From: Psychrobacillus sp044762745
GTDB lineage: Bacteria > Bacillota > Bacilli > Bacillales_A > Planococcaceae
Assembly: GCF_044762745.1 (NCBI RefSeq)
Contig: NZ_JBIWEX010000016.1
Span: forward strand, 46,859 to 110,858
Length of the DNA stretch: 64,000 bases
Direction: 5' to 3'
Positions 34,971-44,079 of the stretch are shown here, one piece after another. The notes beneath the pieces are model-generated. The model saw only the letters and a list, made by a program, of their open reading frames with translations, searched no databases and was not told the origin of the DNA. Position 1 is the first letter of the stretch. Each line of letters opens with the position of its first letter. Made by a program: the position numbers and the translations under genes.

Positions 34971-36140
34971 ATGAGAGTGAGTGAAAAAGAAGAAAAACAA
35001 TTTGTTATCTCCCAGGAAAACTGGTCTCTCCATCGAAAAGGATACCAAGATCAAAAGCGGCACATGGATAAAGTAAAAGAAGCCATTAAGGATAATTTGC
35101 CAGATTTAATAAGTGAAGAAAGTATTATTATGTCAAATGGACGAGATGTTATTAAAATACCTATCCGCTCTTTGGACGAATATAAAATTCGTTACAACTA
35201 TGACAAAACAAAGCATGTTGGCCAAGGAGACGGGGACAGCCAAGTAGGGGATGTAATTGCCAAAGGATCGGGTGAAGGGGAAGCCGGTCAAGGGAAAGGA
35301 AAACAAGCTGGCGATCAGGCAGGAAAAGATTATTATGAAGCAGAAGTGACTATCGAAGAATTAGAAAGTGCTTTATTTAAAGAGATGGAGCTACCTAATT
35401 TACAACAAAAAGAACAAATGGATATCGTCACTGATAAAGTGGAATTTAAAGACATTCGGAAAAAAGGACTTATGGGGAACATTGATAAGAAACGGACGAT
35501 TATTACGGCTATAAAACGTAACGCGATGAAAGGAAAAGCGGAAATATCCCCAATTCATAACGATGACTTACGTTTTAAAACTTGGGATGAAGTGACCAAA
35601 CCGGAATCCAAGGCAGTTGTCCTTGCGATGATGGATACGAGTGGTTCCATGGGTGCTTTTGAAAAATACTGCGCTAGAAGTTTCTTTTTCTGGATGGCCA
35701 GATTTTTACGAACTAAATATGAAACAGTAGAAATCGAGTTCATTGCCCACCATACAGAAGCAAAAGTAGTGTCAGAAGAAGCATTCTTTTCCAAAGGGGA
35801 AAGTGGAGGAACTATTTGTTCATCTGCGTATCTAAAGGCATTAGAACTTATACATCTAAAGTATAATCCTGCTCGTTTTAATATTTATCCGGTCCATTTC
35901 TCCGACGGTGAAAATATGACAAGTGATAACGAGAAATGCATTAAACTGGTCAATGAATTAATGGATATTTCCAGCATGTTCGGCTACGGTGAGGTAAATG
36001 CACATAGTAGATACTCTACACTGATGAATACGTATAAGAAAATTGAAAATCCAAAATTTCGCCATTATGTCCTAAAGGAAAATCGTGATGTTTATCAAGC
36101 GCTTAAGAGTTTATTTCGTAAATACGAAGCATCACTTTGA
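34971..36140 (+). CDS. yhbH: Sporulation protein YhbH (DUF444/YeaH family)
   Basis: This protein of about 389 residues is nearly colinear with B. subtilis YhbH. It has an N-terminal FVISQENWSLHRKGYQDQ, a Gly-rich linker (GQGDGDSQVGD to GEGEAGQGKGKQ) and a C-terminal von Willebrand A-like domain with MIDAS motif DTSGSMG. The segment IEFIAHHTEAKVVSEE is diagnostic. Start ATG 34971 is chosen for the GGTAGG site 5 nt upstream; GTG or TTG one or two codons earlier are possible. It works with PrkA and SpoVR, and spoVR follows by 20 nt. Confidence 0.95.
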   Translation: MRVSEKEEKQFVISQENWSLHRKGYQDQKRHMDKVKEAIKDNLPDLISEESIIMSNGRDVIKIPIRSLDEYKIRYNYDKTKHVGQGDGDSQVGDVIAKGSGEGEAGQGKGKQAGDQAGKDYYEAEVTIEELESALFKEMELPNLQQKEQMDIVTDKVEFKDIRKKGLMGNIDKKRTIITAIKRNAMKGKAEISPIHNDDLRFKTWDEVTKPESKAVVLAMMDTSGSMGAFEKYCARSFFFWMARFLRTKYETVEIEFIAHHTEAKVVSEEAFFSKGESGGTICSSAYLKALELIHLKYNPARFNIYPVHFSDGENMTSDNEKCIKLVNELMDISSMFGYGEVNAHSRYSTLMNTYKKIENPKFRHYVLKENRDVYQALKSLFRKYEASL

Positions 36141-36160
36141 AACGGAAGGGGGGTTATTAA

Positions 36161-37558
36161 GTGGATACAAAGCTTCATCATGCAATTGCCGAGATAACAG
36201 AAATAGCATCCGGTTTTGGACTAGATTATTTTCCAATGCGTTATGAAATCTGCCCTGCTGATATTATTTATACATTTGGTGCATATGGAATGCCAACACG
36301 TTTTACGCATTGGAGTTTTGGTAAGCAATTTCACAAAATGAAAATACAGTATGACTTTGGATTGAGCCAAATATACGAGCTCGTTATTAATTCCAATCCT
36401 TGTTATGCATTTTTACTCGATACCAATAGCCTTATCCAAAATAAACTAATCATTGCACACGTACTTGCACATTGCGATTTCTTTAAAAATAATGTTCGTT
36501 TTTCCAATACACGACGAGATATGCTAGAAAGCATGACAGCAACCGCTGAACGGATAGCAGATTATGAAATGATCTATGGCAAAGAAGAAGTAGAAAGCTT
36601 TTTAGACGCCATACTCGCGATTCAGGAACATATCGATCCTTCTCTCATCCGACCTAAACTGCCTGATTATAACTTGGATGAGGAAGAAGAAGAGGTTGTA
36701 AGGAAAACACCTTACGATGATTTATGGAACATGGATCGACCGGCTAGTGCTAAGCACATAACGATTCCAAAGAGAAAAAAGTTCCCTCCTAATCCCGAAA
36801 AAGATTTACTGCTATTCATACAAGAATATAGCCGGGAATTAGAAGAATGGCAAAGAGATATTTTAACGATGATGCGAGAAGAAATGCTTTACTTTTGGCC
36901 ACAACTAGAAACCAAAATTATGAACGAAGGTTGGGCATCCTACTGGCATCAACGGATTCTAAGAGAAATGGATTTAACGACAGATGAGACAATTGAATTT
37001 GCAAAACTAAATGCAAATGTTGTCCAGCCTTCTCCAACGAGTATTAATCCATACTATTTAGGATTAAAAATCTTCGAGGATATTGAAAATAGGTATGATA
37101 ACCCGACAGAAGAAATGAAACGGTTAGGGATAAAGCCTAACACAGGAAGGGAAAAAATATTCGAAGTACGGGAAATTGAATCAGATATTTCATTTATTCG
37201 AAACTATTTAACAAAAGAACTGGTGAAGCAAGAGGATCTCTATTTGTTTGAAAAAAAGAAAGGGAACTATGAAGTTACTGACAAAGACCATGAGAATGTT
37301 AGGGATCAACTAGTGTCGATGCGAACGAATGGAAGTTTTCCTTATATCGTAGTGGAAGATGGTGACTACGCTAGGAATGGAGAGCTGTATTTAAAGCATG
37401 GGTATGAGGGAACAGAACTGGATCCTCATTATTTAGAAAATGTACTTCCTTATATTTATCAGCTATGGGGAAGAAATGTGCATATGGAAACAGTAGTGGA
37501 CGAAAAGCCAACTGTTTATGCATATGATGGGAAGAAAGTATCCCGTAAAGTCGTCTAA
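36161..37558 (+). CDS. spoVR: Stage V sporulation protein R
   Basis: This 465-residue SpoVR is required for normal spore cortex in B. subtilis. It starts with GTG after a GGAAGGGGGG site. Family landmarks are FGLDYFPMRYEICPADIIY near residue 20, YAFLLDTNSLIQNKLIIAHVLAHCDFFKNN (the His-rich core, parts VLAHCDFFKNN shown), and NEGWASYWHQRI with its HxxxE-like residues. The order yhbH-spoVR suggests a single transcript, ended by the hairpin at 37572-37606. Confidence 0.95.
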   Translation: MDTKLHHAIAEITEIASGFGLDYFPMRYEICPADIIYTFGAYGMPTRFTHWSFGKQFHKMKIQYDFGLSQIYELVINSNPCYAFLLDTNSLIQNKLIIAHVLAHCDFFKNNVRFSNTRRDMLESMTATAERIADYEMIYGKEEVESFLDAILAIQEHIDPSLIRPKLPDYNLDEEEEEVVRKTPYDDLWNMDRPASAKHITIPKRKKFPPNPEKDLLLFIQEYSRELEEWQRDILTMMREEMLYFWPQLETKIMNEGWASYWHQRILREMDLTTDETIEFAKLNANVVQPSPTSINPYYLGLKIFEDIENRYDNPTEEMKRLGIKPNTGREKIFEVREIESDISFIRNYLTKELVKQEDLYLFEKKKGNYEVTDKDHENVRDQLVSMRTNGSFPYIVVEDGDYARNGELYLKHGYEGTELDPHYLENVLPYIYQLWGRNVHMETVVDEKPTVYAYDGKKVSRKVV

Positions 37559-37571
37559 CTGAATACACCAA

Positions 37572-37606
37572 AAACGAGATTCCAAATTATTGGGATCTCG
37601 TTTATT
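37572..37606 (+). terminator. Terminator of yhbH-spoVR
   Basis: AAACGAGATTCC pairs with GGGATCTCGTTT and is followed by a short T-rich tract. Confidence 0.8.
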
Positions 37607-37635
37607 TAATGGTTGCTCAGAGACATTTTATAGAG

Positions 37636-38425
37636 ATAAAGCGTCTTAGCAAGTTGAAAAAAATGTCCGCAATGATTTTCGCTACAGGGCGGACGCTTTC
37701 CGTGGGGTGAGCGATGAACCTTCACCGACGCTACGCGTGCGCTGTGAAGTTTCATCTGTCTCACTTCATCCCACTGGAGTCGCCGCCCTTCCGCTCTAAT
37801 CCATCAAAATTTATTGCCAATTTTCTATAAATTGAACAAATCCACTACTCAAAAGTTATGATAACTATTAGGAAAGTGCTATTTTCAAATAAATGGTGCA
37901 TTTACTAGGGTAAAGTTTGCTTTATCGAACTTTTTGGAGTGGCATCTAGTATTCATCTTCGTCTTACTCCAAGTAAACTTGTTATCATAAGAATTGATTG
38001 CTTTCACTAGCAATTTGGTTGCTCTCGTGCTGATTTGATTGCTTTCCGAGTAGAACTGGTTGCTTTCAATTTCAATTAGTTGCCTTAAGCCATTTACTGG
38101 ATACAAACATTCCATAAACTGTATAAAATCCTGTTTTTATCGAGTTGTTATGGAGTAAGCAAGCAATTTCCATTGATTTTCGCTGCAGGCGGCGACTCCT
38201 GCCGGATAAGTGAGCAAAATGAGACTTCACAACGTACGCGTAGCGGCGGTGAAGGCTCATCGCTTACCCGGCGGAAAGCGTCCGACTGCTGCGAAAATCA
38301 TAGCGGTCACCTTACGACGCAGTTTTTCTATACAACGCACCTATGCGCGCTGACCACAGAGTTGTTTTCCTAGTCGATTTAGTTGCTGTCCCAGTACAAT
38401 TGAATGCTCTAAGACATTTTATGCC
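37636..38425. repeat. Dispersed intergenic repeat, copy 3
   Basis: This copy fills the 870-nt gap between spoVR and the HxlR gene. Left and right ends (37636 onward; to about 38325) are imperfect inverted repeats sharing ATGATTTTCGC and GGACG. Both GC-rich arms hold hairpins around CTTCAC/GTGAAG. The motif array is at 37997, 38018, 38038, 38059 and 38079 (steps 21, 20, 21, 20). A second short array lies to the right at 38361, 38382 and 38403 (steps 21). No gene is visible. Confidence 0.8.
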
Positions 38426-38431
38426 AAAGTA

Positions 38432-38806
38432 TTAGCTTTTTAGCTTATCGTTTAAAATATTATCTTCTAAGACAGAAAACTTATCTCCATATACTTTCGT
38501 TATATGGACTTCTCCCCATGCGCATAACGCATCCAAAATGCTTCCTAAACTTAAACCATACTCACTCAATTCGTATTCTACTTTTGGTGGTACTTGGTTG
38601 TAAGCAATTCGGTTAATAACCCCATCTGCTTCTAATTCTCTTAACTGCTGTGTCAGCATTTTTTGTGTGATATCGGGCATAAGACGCTTCAATTCACTAG
38701 TTCGTTTTTTTCCATGGGTTAAATGACACAGAATGACACATTTCCACTTGCCACCGATTACTTCTAATGTTGCCTCAACTGATATATTATATTTCTTTTT
38801 TGTCAT
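38432..38806 (-). CDS. HxlR-family transcriptional regulator
   Basis: This 124-residue winged-helix regulator is of the HxlR (YodB/HypR) type, often redox- or electrophile-sensing. The signature is VIGGKWKCVILCHLTHGKKRTSELKRLMP followed by ITQKMLTQQLRELEADGVI, shown in part here: GGKWKCVILCHL and KMLTQQLREL. The ATG at 38804-38806 follows an AAAAGGAG site. Cys residues at about 21 and 25, plus one in ALCAWGE, could be redox-active. It is divergent from the MFS exporter and likely represses it. Confidence 0.85.
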   Translation of the reverse strand: MTKKKYNISVEATLEVIGGKWKCVILCHLTHGKKRTSELKRLMPDITQKMLTQQLRELEADGVINRIAYNQVPPKVEYELSEYGLSLGSILDALCAWGEVHITKVYGDKFSVLEDNILNDKLKS

Positions 38807-38837
38807 TTTTCTTCTCCTTTTCAATAGGAACTAAAAA

Positions 38838-38887
38838 GTACCTATATAACTTTTGGGTTCCTATATAACTTAAAAGTGCGTACTTTT
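38838..38887. promoter_or_regulatory. Operator region between hxlR-type gene and MFS gene
   Basis: Two direct copies of CCTATATAACTT (38841-38852, 38860-38871) lie 19 bp apart. An inverted repeat AAAAGTGCGTACTTTT (38872-38887) is adjacent. These are likely HxlR-type binding sites controlling both genes. Confidence 0.55.
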
Positions 38888-38978
38888 CTTTTGGACCCTT
38901 ATAAATCATAATAACATTTGCTGGTGGATTTACACAATGTTTGCTCACACAGCACTAAAAAAGAAGGGAAGAGAAAAA

Positions 38979-40181
38979 ATGAAGCTAGAAAAAAAACGAA
39001 GTATGTTTGCACTACTTGCATTAGCTGTAAGTGCATTTGCCATTGGAACGACTGAATTTGTTAGTGTGGGACTTTTACCGTTAATTTCTCAGGATTTAAA
39101 TATATCGATTACAACAGCGGGACTTACTGTTTCGCTATATGCATTAGGGGTAATGTTTGGAGCACCAATTTTAACATCACTTACATCCAGAATGCCGCGT
39201 AAAACATTACTGTTATGGATAATGGTAGTCTTTATCATAGGGAACGGCATTGCTGCAAGTGCAACAAGTGTGACGGTTTTACTAGTTGCCCGTGTCATTT
39301 CCGCATTTTCACATGGGGTATTTATGTCAATTGGATCGACTATTGCCGCTGACTTAGTACCAGAAGATCGCAGAGCGAGCGCGATTTCCATTATGTTTAC
39401 AGGGCTAACTGTTGCTACAATTACAGGCGTTCCATTTGGTACATTTATAGGTCAGCAGTTTGGTTGGCGATTCGCTTTTGTGGCGATTGTTTTGATAGGG
39501 ATTATTGGATTTGTCGCTAATAGTATACTTGTGCCATCGGATTTAAGGAAAGGTAATCCAACCACAATTCGAGATCAAGTGAAACTGGTGACGAATAGTC
39601 GGATACTATTAGTTTTATGCATTACAGCGCTTGGTTATGGAGGAACATTTGTCGTATTCACCTACTTATCCCCGTTGCTGCAGTCGATAACTGGATTTAA
39701 GCAAAGTTCAATTGCAATTATTCTACTTATTTATGGGGTTGCGATTGCAATCGGTAATATGATAGGTGGAAAGCTATCAAATAAAAACCCGATTAGTTCT
39801 CTATTCTATATGTTTATCGCACAAGCGATCGTGTTACTCATTTTAGCATTGACAGCACCATTTAAAGTTGCTGGGTTCATAACAATTATCCTCATGGGCT
39901 TGTTTGCATTTATGAACGTCCCTGGTCTTCAAGTGTATGTAGTCATGTTAGCGGAGCGTTTTGTTCCAAGTGCAGTTGATGTTGCCTCTGCTATGAATAT
40001 TGCAGCATTTAATGCGGGAATTGCAATTGGTGCGTATTTAGGTGGAATGGTAGCACAATCTATTGGGCTTATTCATACTACTTGGATTGGAGCAGTAATG
40101 GTTTTGCTTGCGGTACTATTAACGGGAATTAGTCGAATGCTGGATAGAAAAGATAAACAAAAACTAAGGTTGGAGGAATGA
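38979..40181 (+). CDS. MFS transporter, AraJ/YdhP-type DHA1 exporter
   Basis: This 12-TM sugar- or drug-efflux protein of 400 residues has the typical N-terminus LALAVSAFAIGTTEFVSVGLLP and the motif APILTSLTSRMPRKTLL between TM2 and TM3. The ATG at 38979 is preferred; it has a purine-rich GAAGGGAAGAG site. The gene next to it, an aldo-keto reductase, starts 3 nt after its stop, so both form an operon controlled by the divergent HxlR regulator. The arrangement suggests export and detoxification of a reactive carbonyl or quinone. Confidence 0.85.
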   Translation: MKLEKKRSMFALLALAVSAFAIGTTEFVSVGLLPLISQDLNISITTAGLTVSLYALGVMFGAPILTSLTSRMPRKTLLLWIMVVFIIGNGIAASATSVTVLLVARVISAFSHGVFMSIGSTIAADLVPEDRRASAISIMFTGLTVATITGVPFGTFIGQQFGWRFAFVAIVLIGIIGFVANSILVPSDLRKGNPTTIRDQVKLVTNSRILLVLCITALGYGGTFVVFTYLSPLLQSITGFKQSSIAIILLIYGVAIAIGNMIGGKLSNKNPISSLFYMFIAQAIVLLILALTAPFKVAGFITIILMGLFAFMNVPGLQVYVVMLAERFVPSAVDVASAMNIAAFNAGIAIGAYLGGMVAQSIGLIHTTWIGAVMVLLAVLLTGISRMLDRKDKQKLRLEE

Positions 40182-40184
40182 TTA

Positions 40185-41027
40185 ATGATGAAAAATTTAC
40201 AATCTATAACAACGTTGAATAATAATGTGGAAATGCCTTTGTTAGGGTTAGGTGTATTTCAAGTGGAAGAGGGACAAGAACTTATAGATGCTGTAAAAAC
40301 GGCGATTTTATATGGTTATAGAAGTATAGATACAGCAGCTATTTACGGCAATGAAGTTGGAGTGGGGCAGGGCATACGTGAAGCAATAGAAACAACAGAC
40401 ATTGAGAGAGAGGACCTTTTTATTACTTCAAAAGTTTGGAATTCAGAGCTAGGATATGAATCAACGATCGCCGCTTATGAAGAAAGCATAACCAAGCTAG
40501 GATTAGATTATTTAGATTTGTATCTCATTCACTGGCCAGTTGCAGGTAAATATAAAGAGGCATGGCGAGCATTAGAAACGCTGTATAAAGAAGGGCGAGT
40601 AAAAGCAATTGGTGTAAGTAATTTTCAAATACATCACCTACAAGATTTGATCAAAGATGCGGAAATAAAACCAATGATAAACCAAGTGGAATCTCATCCA
40701 CGTTTAACTCAAATAGAGCTCAAATCATTCTGTAAGGAAAATAATATTCAAGTAGAAGCATGGGCTCCACTTATGCAAGGACAATTGCTAGACAATGAAG
40801 CGCTTCAAGAAATTGCAATCAAATATGGGAAATCAGTAGCTCAAATCATTTTACGCTGGCATTAACAAAGTGGTGTTATAACAATTCCGAAATCGACGAA
40901 AGCACATCGAATTGTAGAAAACGCAGACGTGTTTGATTTCGAATTAACAAAAGAAGATATAGAGTATATCGACAGTTTGAATGAGGATCACCGAGTAGGA
41001 CCAGACCCAGATAACTTTGTTTTTTAA
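40185..41027 (+). pseudogene. Aldo/keto reductase interrupted by an in-frame stop
   Basis: The gene encodes an NADPH-dependent aldo/keto reductase with GYRSIDTAAIYGNEVGVG, LDYLDLYLIHWP and WAPLMQGQL. After LRWH (codon 226) a TAA stop (40863-40865) occurs. The same frame continues with QSGVITIPKSTKAHRIVENADVF and ends at 41025-41027 with DNFVF. The family needs the TIPKS segment for NADPH binding, so the truncated 226-residue protein is probably inactive. The lesion is a single-codon nonsense change; readthrough or a sequencing error are alternatives. Confidence 0.85.
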
Positions 41028-41030
41028 ACC

Positions 41031-41086
41031 GTCCCTGTGATGCAAACAATTCGGATACAATTCCGAATTGTTTCAATTACAGGGAC
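41031..41086 (+). terminator. Long hairpin between the reductase and the tetR-type gene
   Basis: GTCCCTGT and AAACAATTCGGA pair with TCCGAATTGTTT and ACAGGGAC, with a 5-nt internal loop. Termination is likely but the T run is short. Confidence 0.6.
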
Positions 41087-41100
41087 ATATTTGTGTTGAA

Positions 41101-41129
41101 TTGACACTTACCTACTAGTAAGTTAATAT
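41101..41129 (+). promoter_or_regulatory. Sigma-A promoter with operator for the tetR-fabF operon
   Basis: TTGACA (41101-41106), a 17-bp spacer and TAATAT (41124-41129) form a near-consensus promoter. The spacer holds the palindrome ACTTACCTACTAGTAAGT, a plausible TetR operator. The predicted transcript start lies at the first base of the ATG. Confidence 0.75.
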
Positions 41130-41135
41130 TTGTCT

Positions 41136-41699
41136 ATGGAAAATAGAAAATCACAGATCATTGAAATTGCGCTTAGAAATATTCGGGAAAAAGGTTATTT
41201 ATCTTTTAGTTACGATGATTTAGCAAAAGAAATTGGTGTAACGAAAGCGAGCATTCATTACCATTTCGAGAAAAAGGAGGACTTAGGTCTTGCGATTTGC
41301 GCAAGGATAAAAAAAGGATTAGACCATTCCTATATAGAAATAGCTAATACAAAAATAAATATAGAAGATAAGATATGGGAATTTATTTCTAGTAGAGCTG
41401 AACAAATAAGTCCAAACGAAATTTGTCCGATCTCTTCAATGCAAACAGACTATAACTTTTTGCCAGTGACTATGCAAGCGAGTGTACAACAATTGAGCCA
41501 CTTAGAAATTGAATATGTGATAAAATTATTAGAAGAAAGTAGCCTTCAAGTAACACAGGATACAAAAGGACTTGCAGCACTACTCATTTCAAGTGTAAAA
41601 GGTGCACTCCAATATAATCGAATATTGGGAGAAAACTTATATATAACTGTAATTGCTCAATTAAAACTGCTTATAAATGGAAATATTAAAAAGAGATAA
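41136..41699 (+). CDS. TetR-family transcriptional regulator
   Basis: This 187-residue repressor has the TetR helix-turn-helix FSYDDLAKEIGVTKASIHYHFEKKEDLG (key part VTKASIHYHFEKKEDL) at about residues 30-50. The ATG at 41136 has no ribosome site and lies 7 nt after a near-perfect -10, so the message is probably leaderless. A palindrome in the promoter spacer suggests autorepression. A fabF-like gene follows 14 nt after the stop and is probably its target; acyl-CoA or a fatty acid is a plausible ligand but unproven. Confidence 0.85.
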   Translation: MENRKSQIIEIALRNIREKGYLSFSYDDLAKEIGVTKASIHYHFEKKEDLGLAICARIKKGLDHSYIEIANTKINIEDKIWEFISSRAEQISPNEICPISSMQTDYNFLPVTMQASVQQLSHLEIEYVIKLLEESSLQVTQDTKGLAALLISSVKGALQYNRILGENLYITVIAQLKLLINGNIKKR

Positions 41700-41713
41700 T
41701 GAGGAGGATATGA

Positions 41714-42949
41714 ATGAAACGTCGAGTGGTTGTAACAGGATATGGAGTCGTTTCTCCACTAGGAAACGATATAGATACATTATGGAAAAATATTAAAGAA
41801 GGTAAATCCGGTATCAAAAAAATTGAATCCGATGAATTTAAAGAAATTAACACACAAATTGCTGGGATTATTCACGACTTTCCAGCGGAAGAATACTTAG
41901 ATAAGAAGGAATTAGGAAAATACGATTTGTATACGCAATACGCCTATGCAGCAACAAAACAAGCGTTAGCTCAATCGAAATTAGACTTAGATACAGTAAA
42001 TAAAGAACGAATAGGTGTTTATGTTGGCTCGGGAATTGGGGGCATTAACACGACCCTTGAGAATCATCAATTGCTACTAGAGAAAGGGGCAAGAAGAGTA
42101 TCTCCATTTATGGTCCCGATGATGATTAGTAATATGGCAACTGGGATTATTGCGATTAAATATGGTTTTAAAGGTCCAAGTTTTTCACCAGTCTCTGCTT
42201 GTGCAACATCGAATCATGCAATAGGAGAAGCCTATGTAAATATTTTACATGGTTATTCGGACGTAATCGTGGCAGGTGGAGCAGAGGCATCTATAAATCC
42301 ATTATCCTTTGCTGCCTTTTCTAGAATGCGAGCGATGTCTACGTTAAATGATGCTCCTGAAAAAGCTAGTCGTCCTTTCGATAAGAATCGTGATGGATTT
42401 GTTATGTCGGAAGGAGCAGGCATCTTAGTTCTGGAAGAATATGAACATGCTAAAAAGCGTGGAGCAACCATATTAGGTGAAATTGTAGGATACGGTTCAA
42501 CAACAGATGCATTCCATATTACATCACCAGATTTCGACGGCGCAGCAAGAGCGATGAAGTTAGCTATAGAAATGGCGCAAATTGATCCTACGAAAATTGA
42601 TTATATTAATGCACACGGAACAAGTACTCCTGAAGGTGATAAATCAGAAACAAAAGCGATTAAAGCTGTTTTTGGCGATCATGCGTATGATTTGAAAGTA
42701 AGTTCTACAAAATCAATGACTGGTCATTTATTTGGTGCAGCAGGTGGAATTGAGGCAATTATCACACTTAAAAGTATGTTAGAAAATATTGCACCAGCTA
42801 CCATCAATTATGAAACCCCGGACGAAGAGTGTGACTTGAATTACGTTCCAAACGAAGCTGTGGAAACAGAAATAAACTATGCGCTTTCAAATGGTTTCGG
42901 CTTTGGTGGGCATAACGCTGTGCTAGCCTTCAAGAAAATTGTTGATTAA
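41714..42949 (+). CDS. Beta-ketoacyl-ACP synthase II (FabF-type)
   Basis: This 411-residue condensing enzyme elongates acyl-ACP with malonyl-ACP. The catalytic triad is visible: Cys163 in VSACATSNHAI, His near 303 in NAHGTSTPEGD and His near 338 in KSMTGHLFGAAGG. The C-terminal GFGFGGHN is typical. It forms an operon with the TetR-type regulator, not with fabH or acpP, so it is likely an accessory paralogue used under specific conditions. A GAGGAGGATATGA ribosome site precedes the ATG. Confidence 0.85.
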   Translation: MKRRVVVTGYGVVSPLGNDIDTLWKNIKEGKSGIKKIESDEFKEINTQIAGIIHDFPAEEYLDKKELGKYDLYTQYAYAATKQALAQSKLDLDTVNKERIGVYVGSGIGGINTTLENHQLLLEKGARRVSPFMVPMMISNMATGIIAIKYGFKGPSFSPVSACATSNHAIGEAYVNILHGYSDVIVAGGAEASINPLSFAAFSRMRAMSTLNDAPEKASRPFDKNRDGFVMSEGAGILVLEEYEHAKKRGATILGEIVGYGSTTDAFHITSPDFDGAARAMKLAIEMAQIDPTKIDYINAHGTSTPEGDKSETKAIKAVFGDHAYDLKVSSTKSMTGHLFGAAGGIEAIITLKSMLENIAPATINYETPDEECDLNYVPNEAVETEINYALSNGFGFGGHNAVLAFKKIVD

Positions 42950-42995
42950 AAATGGTTGAATGAGAACAATCACCCTATGAACACGAAAAAACAAA

Positions 42996-43030
42996 AAAGA
43001 AGCTTTTTGCACTAGCAAAAGCTTCTTTTC
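42996..43030. terminator. Bidirectional terminator of fabF and the SDR gene
   Basis: AAGAAGCTTTT pairs with AAAAGCTTCTT around a 9-nt loop, with A/T runs on both sides. Confidence 0.8.
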
Positions 43031-43043
43031 CGTGACTATGATG

Positions 43044-43925
43044 TTATGAACCAACAAAGTTTCCGCCATCGACATGAATCGTTTGTCCTGTCATATAACT
43101 AGAATCAGCAGAAGCTAAAAGTACATAGGCAGGTGCAAGTTCAGCAGGTTGACCACGTCTACCAATAGGCGTATCAGCGCCATGTTGCTGCACTTGCTTC
43201 TTATCGAAAGTGGCAGGGATAAGCGGGGTCCAAATGGGACCAGGTGCCACAGCGTTTACGCGTATTCCTTTCTCTATTAAATGCAGTGCAAGGGAGCGAG
43301 TAAATGCAGTAATTGCCCCTTTTGTTGCGGAATAGTCGATAAGTTCTGGTGATCCATTGTATGCCGTTATGGAAGAAGTATTTATAATCGTATCTCCCTT
43401 CGCCATATGAGGTAACGCAGCCTGTGTCAGATAAAACATTGAATAGATATTCGTTGAAAATGTTTCTTGTAACTGATCAGGTGTAATTTTCAAAAAGTCA
43501 TTTGTAGGAAATTGTTTTCCGGCATTGTTCACTAATATATTAAGTTGGCCAAATTGTTGAATTACTTCATCCACCGTGTTTTGGCAATTTTCATCATCGC
43601 TTAAATCTGTTTTAATTTTCATCGCTTTGACTCCGTATTCTTCGATTGCTTTAATTGTATCTTCAGCATCTTGTTGTTCATTTTCATCCAAGTATACAAT
43701 GGCAACATTCGCACCCTCTTTGGCAAAAGCTACGGAAACTGCTCTTCCAATTCCGCTGTCACCGCCTGTAATAAGTGCTACTTTACCGTTCAGTTTCCCA
43801 GAGCCTCTATAATTTGAATCATCATAAATTGGTTGGGGAGTCATTTCTGTCTCCGTTCCAGGTTGTTGGTTTTGAGTTTGACCAGAAACCTCTTGATCGA
43901 TTTTTGCATATTTATCTGTTGTCAT
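43044..43925 (-). CDS. SDR-family oxidoreductase (YhdF/YdaD-like)
   Basis: This 293-residue short-chain dehydrogenase is of the general-stress type (B. subtilis YhdF, YdaD, YhxC). The NAD(P) site TGGDSGIGRAVS is near residue 54. The catalytic Ser (NTSSITAYNG) and YSATKGA Tyr/Lys pair are in place. A Gln-rich N-terminal extension (GQTQNQQPGTETE) is typical of this subgroup. The ATG at 43923-43925 follows an AAAAGGAGGATTTCC site; the open frame upstream lacks one. Substrate is unknown. Confidence 0.9.
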   Translation of the reverse strand: MTTDKYAKIDQEVSGQTQNQQPGTETEMTPQPIYDDSNYRGSGKLNGKVALITGGDSGIGRAVSVAFAKEGANVAIVYLDENEQQDAEDTIKAIEEYGVKAMKIKTDLSDDENCQNTVDEVIQQFGQLNILVNNAGKQFPTNDFLKITPDQLQETFSTNIYSMFYLTQAALPHMAKGDTIINTSSITAYNGSPELIDYSATKGAITAFTRSLALHLIEKGIRVNAVAPGPIWTPLIPATFDKKQVQQHGADTPIGRRGQPAELAPAYVLLASADSSYMTGQTIHVDGGNFVGS

Positions 43926-44079
43926 GGAAATCCTCCTTTTAAGTGGTAATTTTATTATTCCCTCCTTAGAAAAAAACAAACTTCCGAAAGTGATTATCGG
44001 AATTATAAGTTTCGTTTTTCTTATACCCAAAAAGGGTATATATCCATCTGATATACATAAATGAAAGAAGGATACTTAA

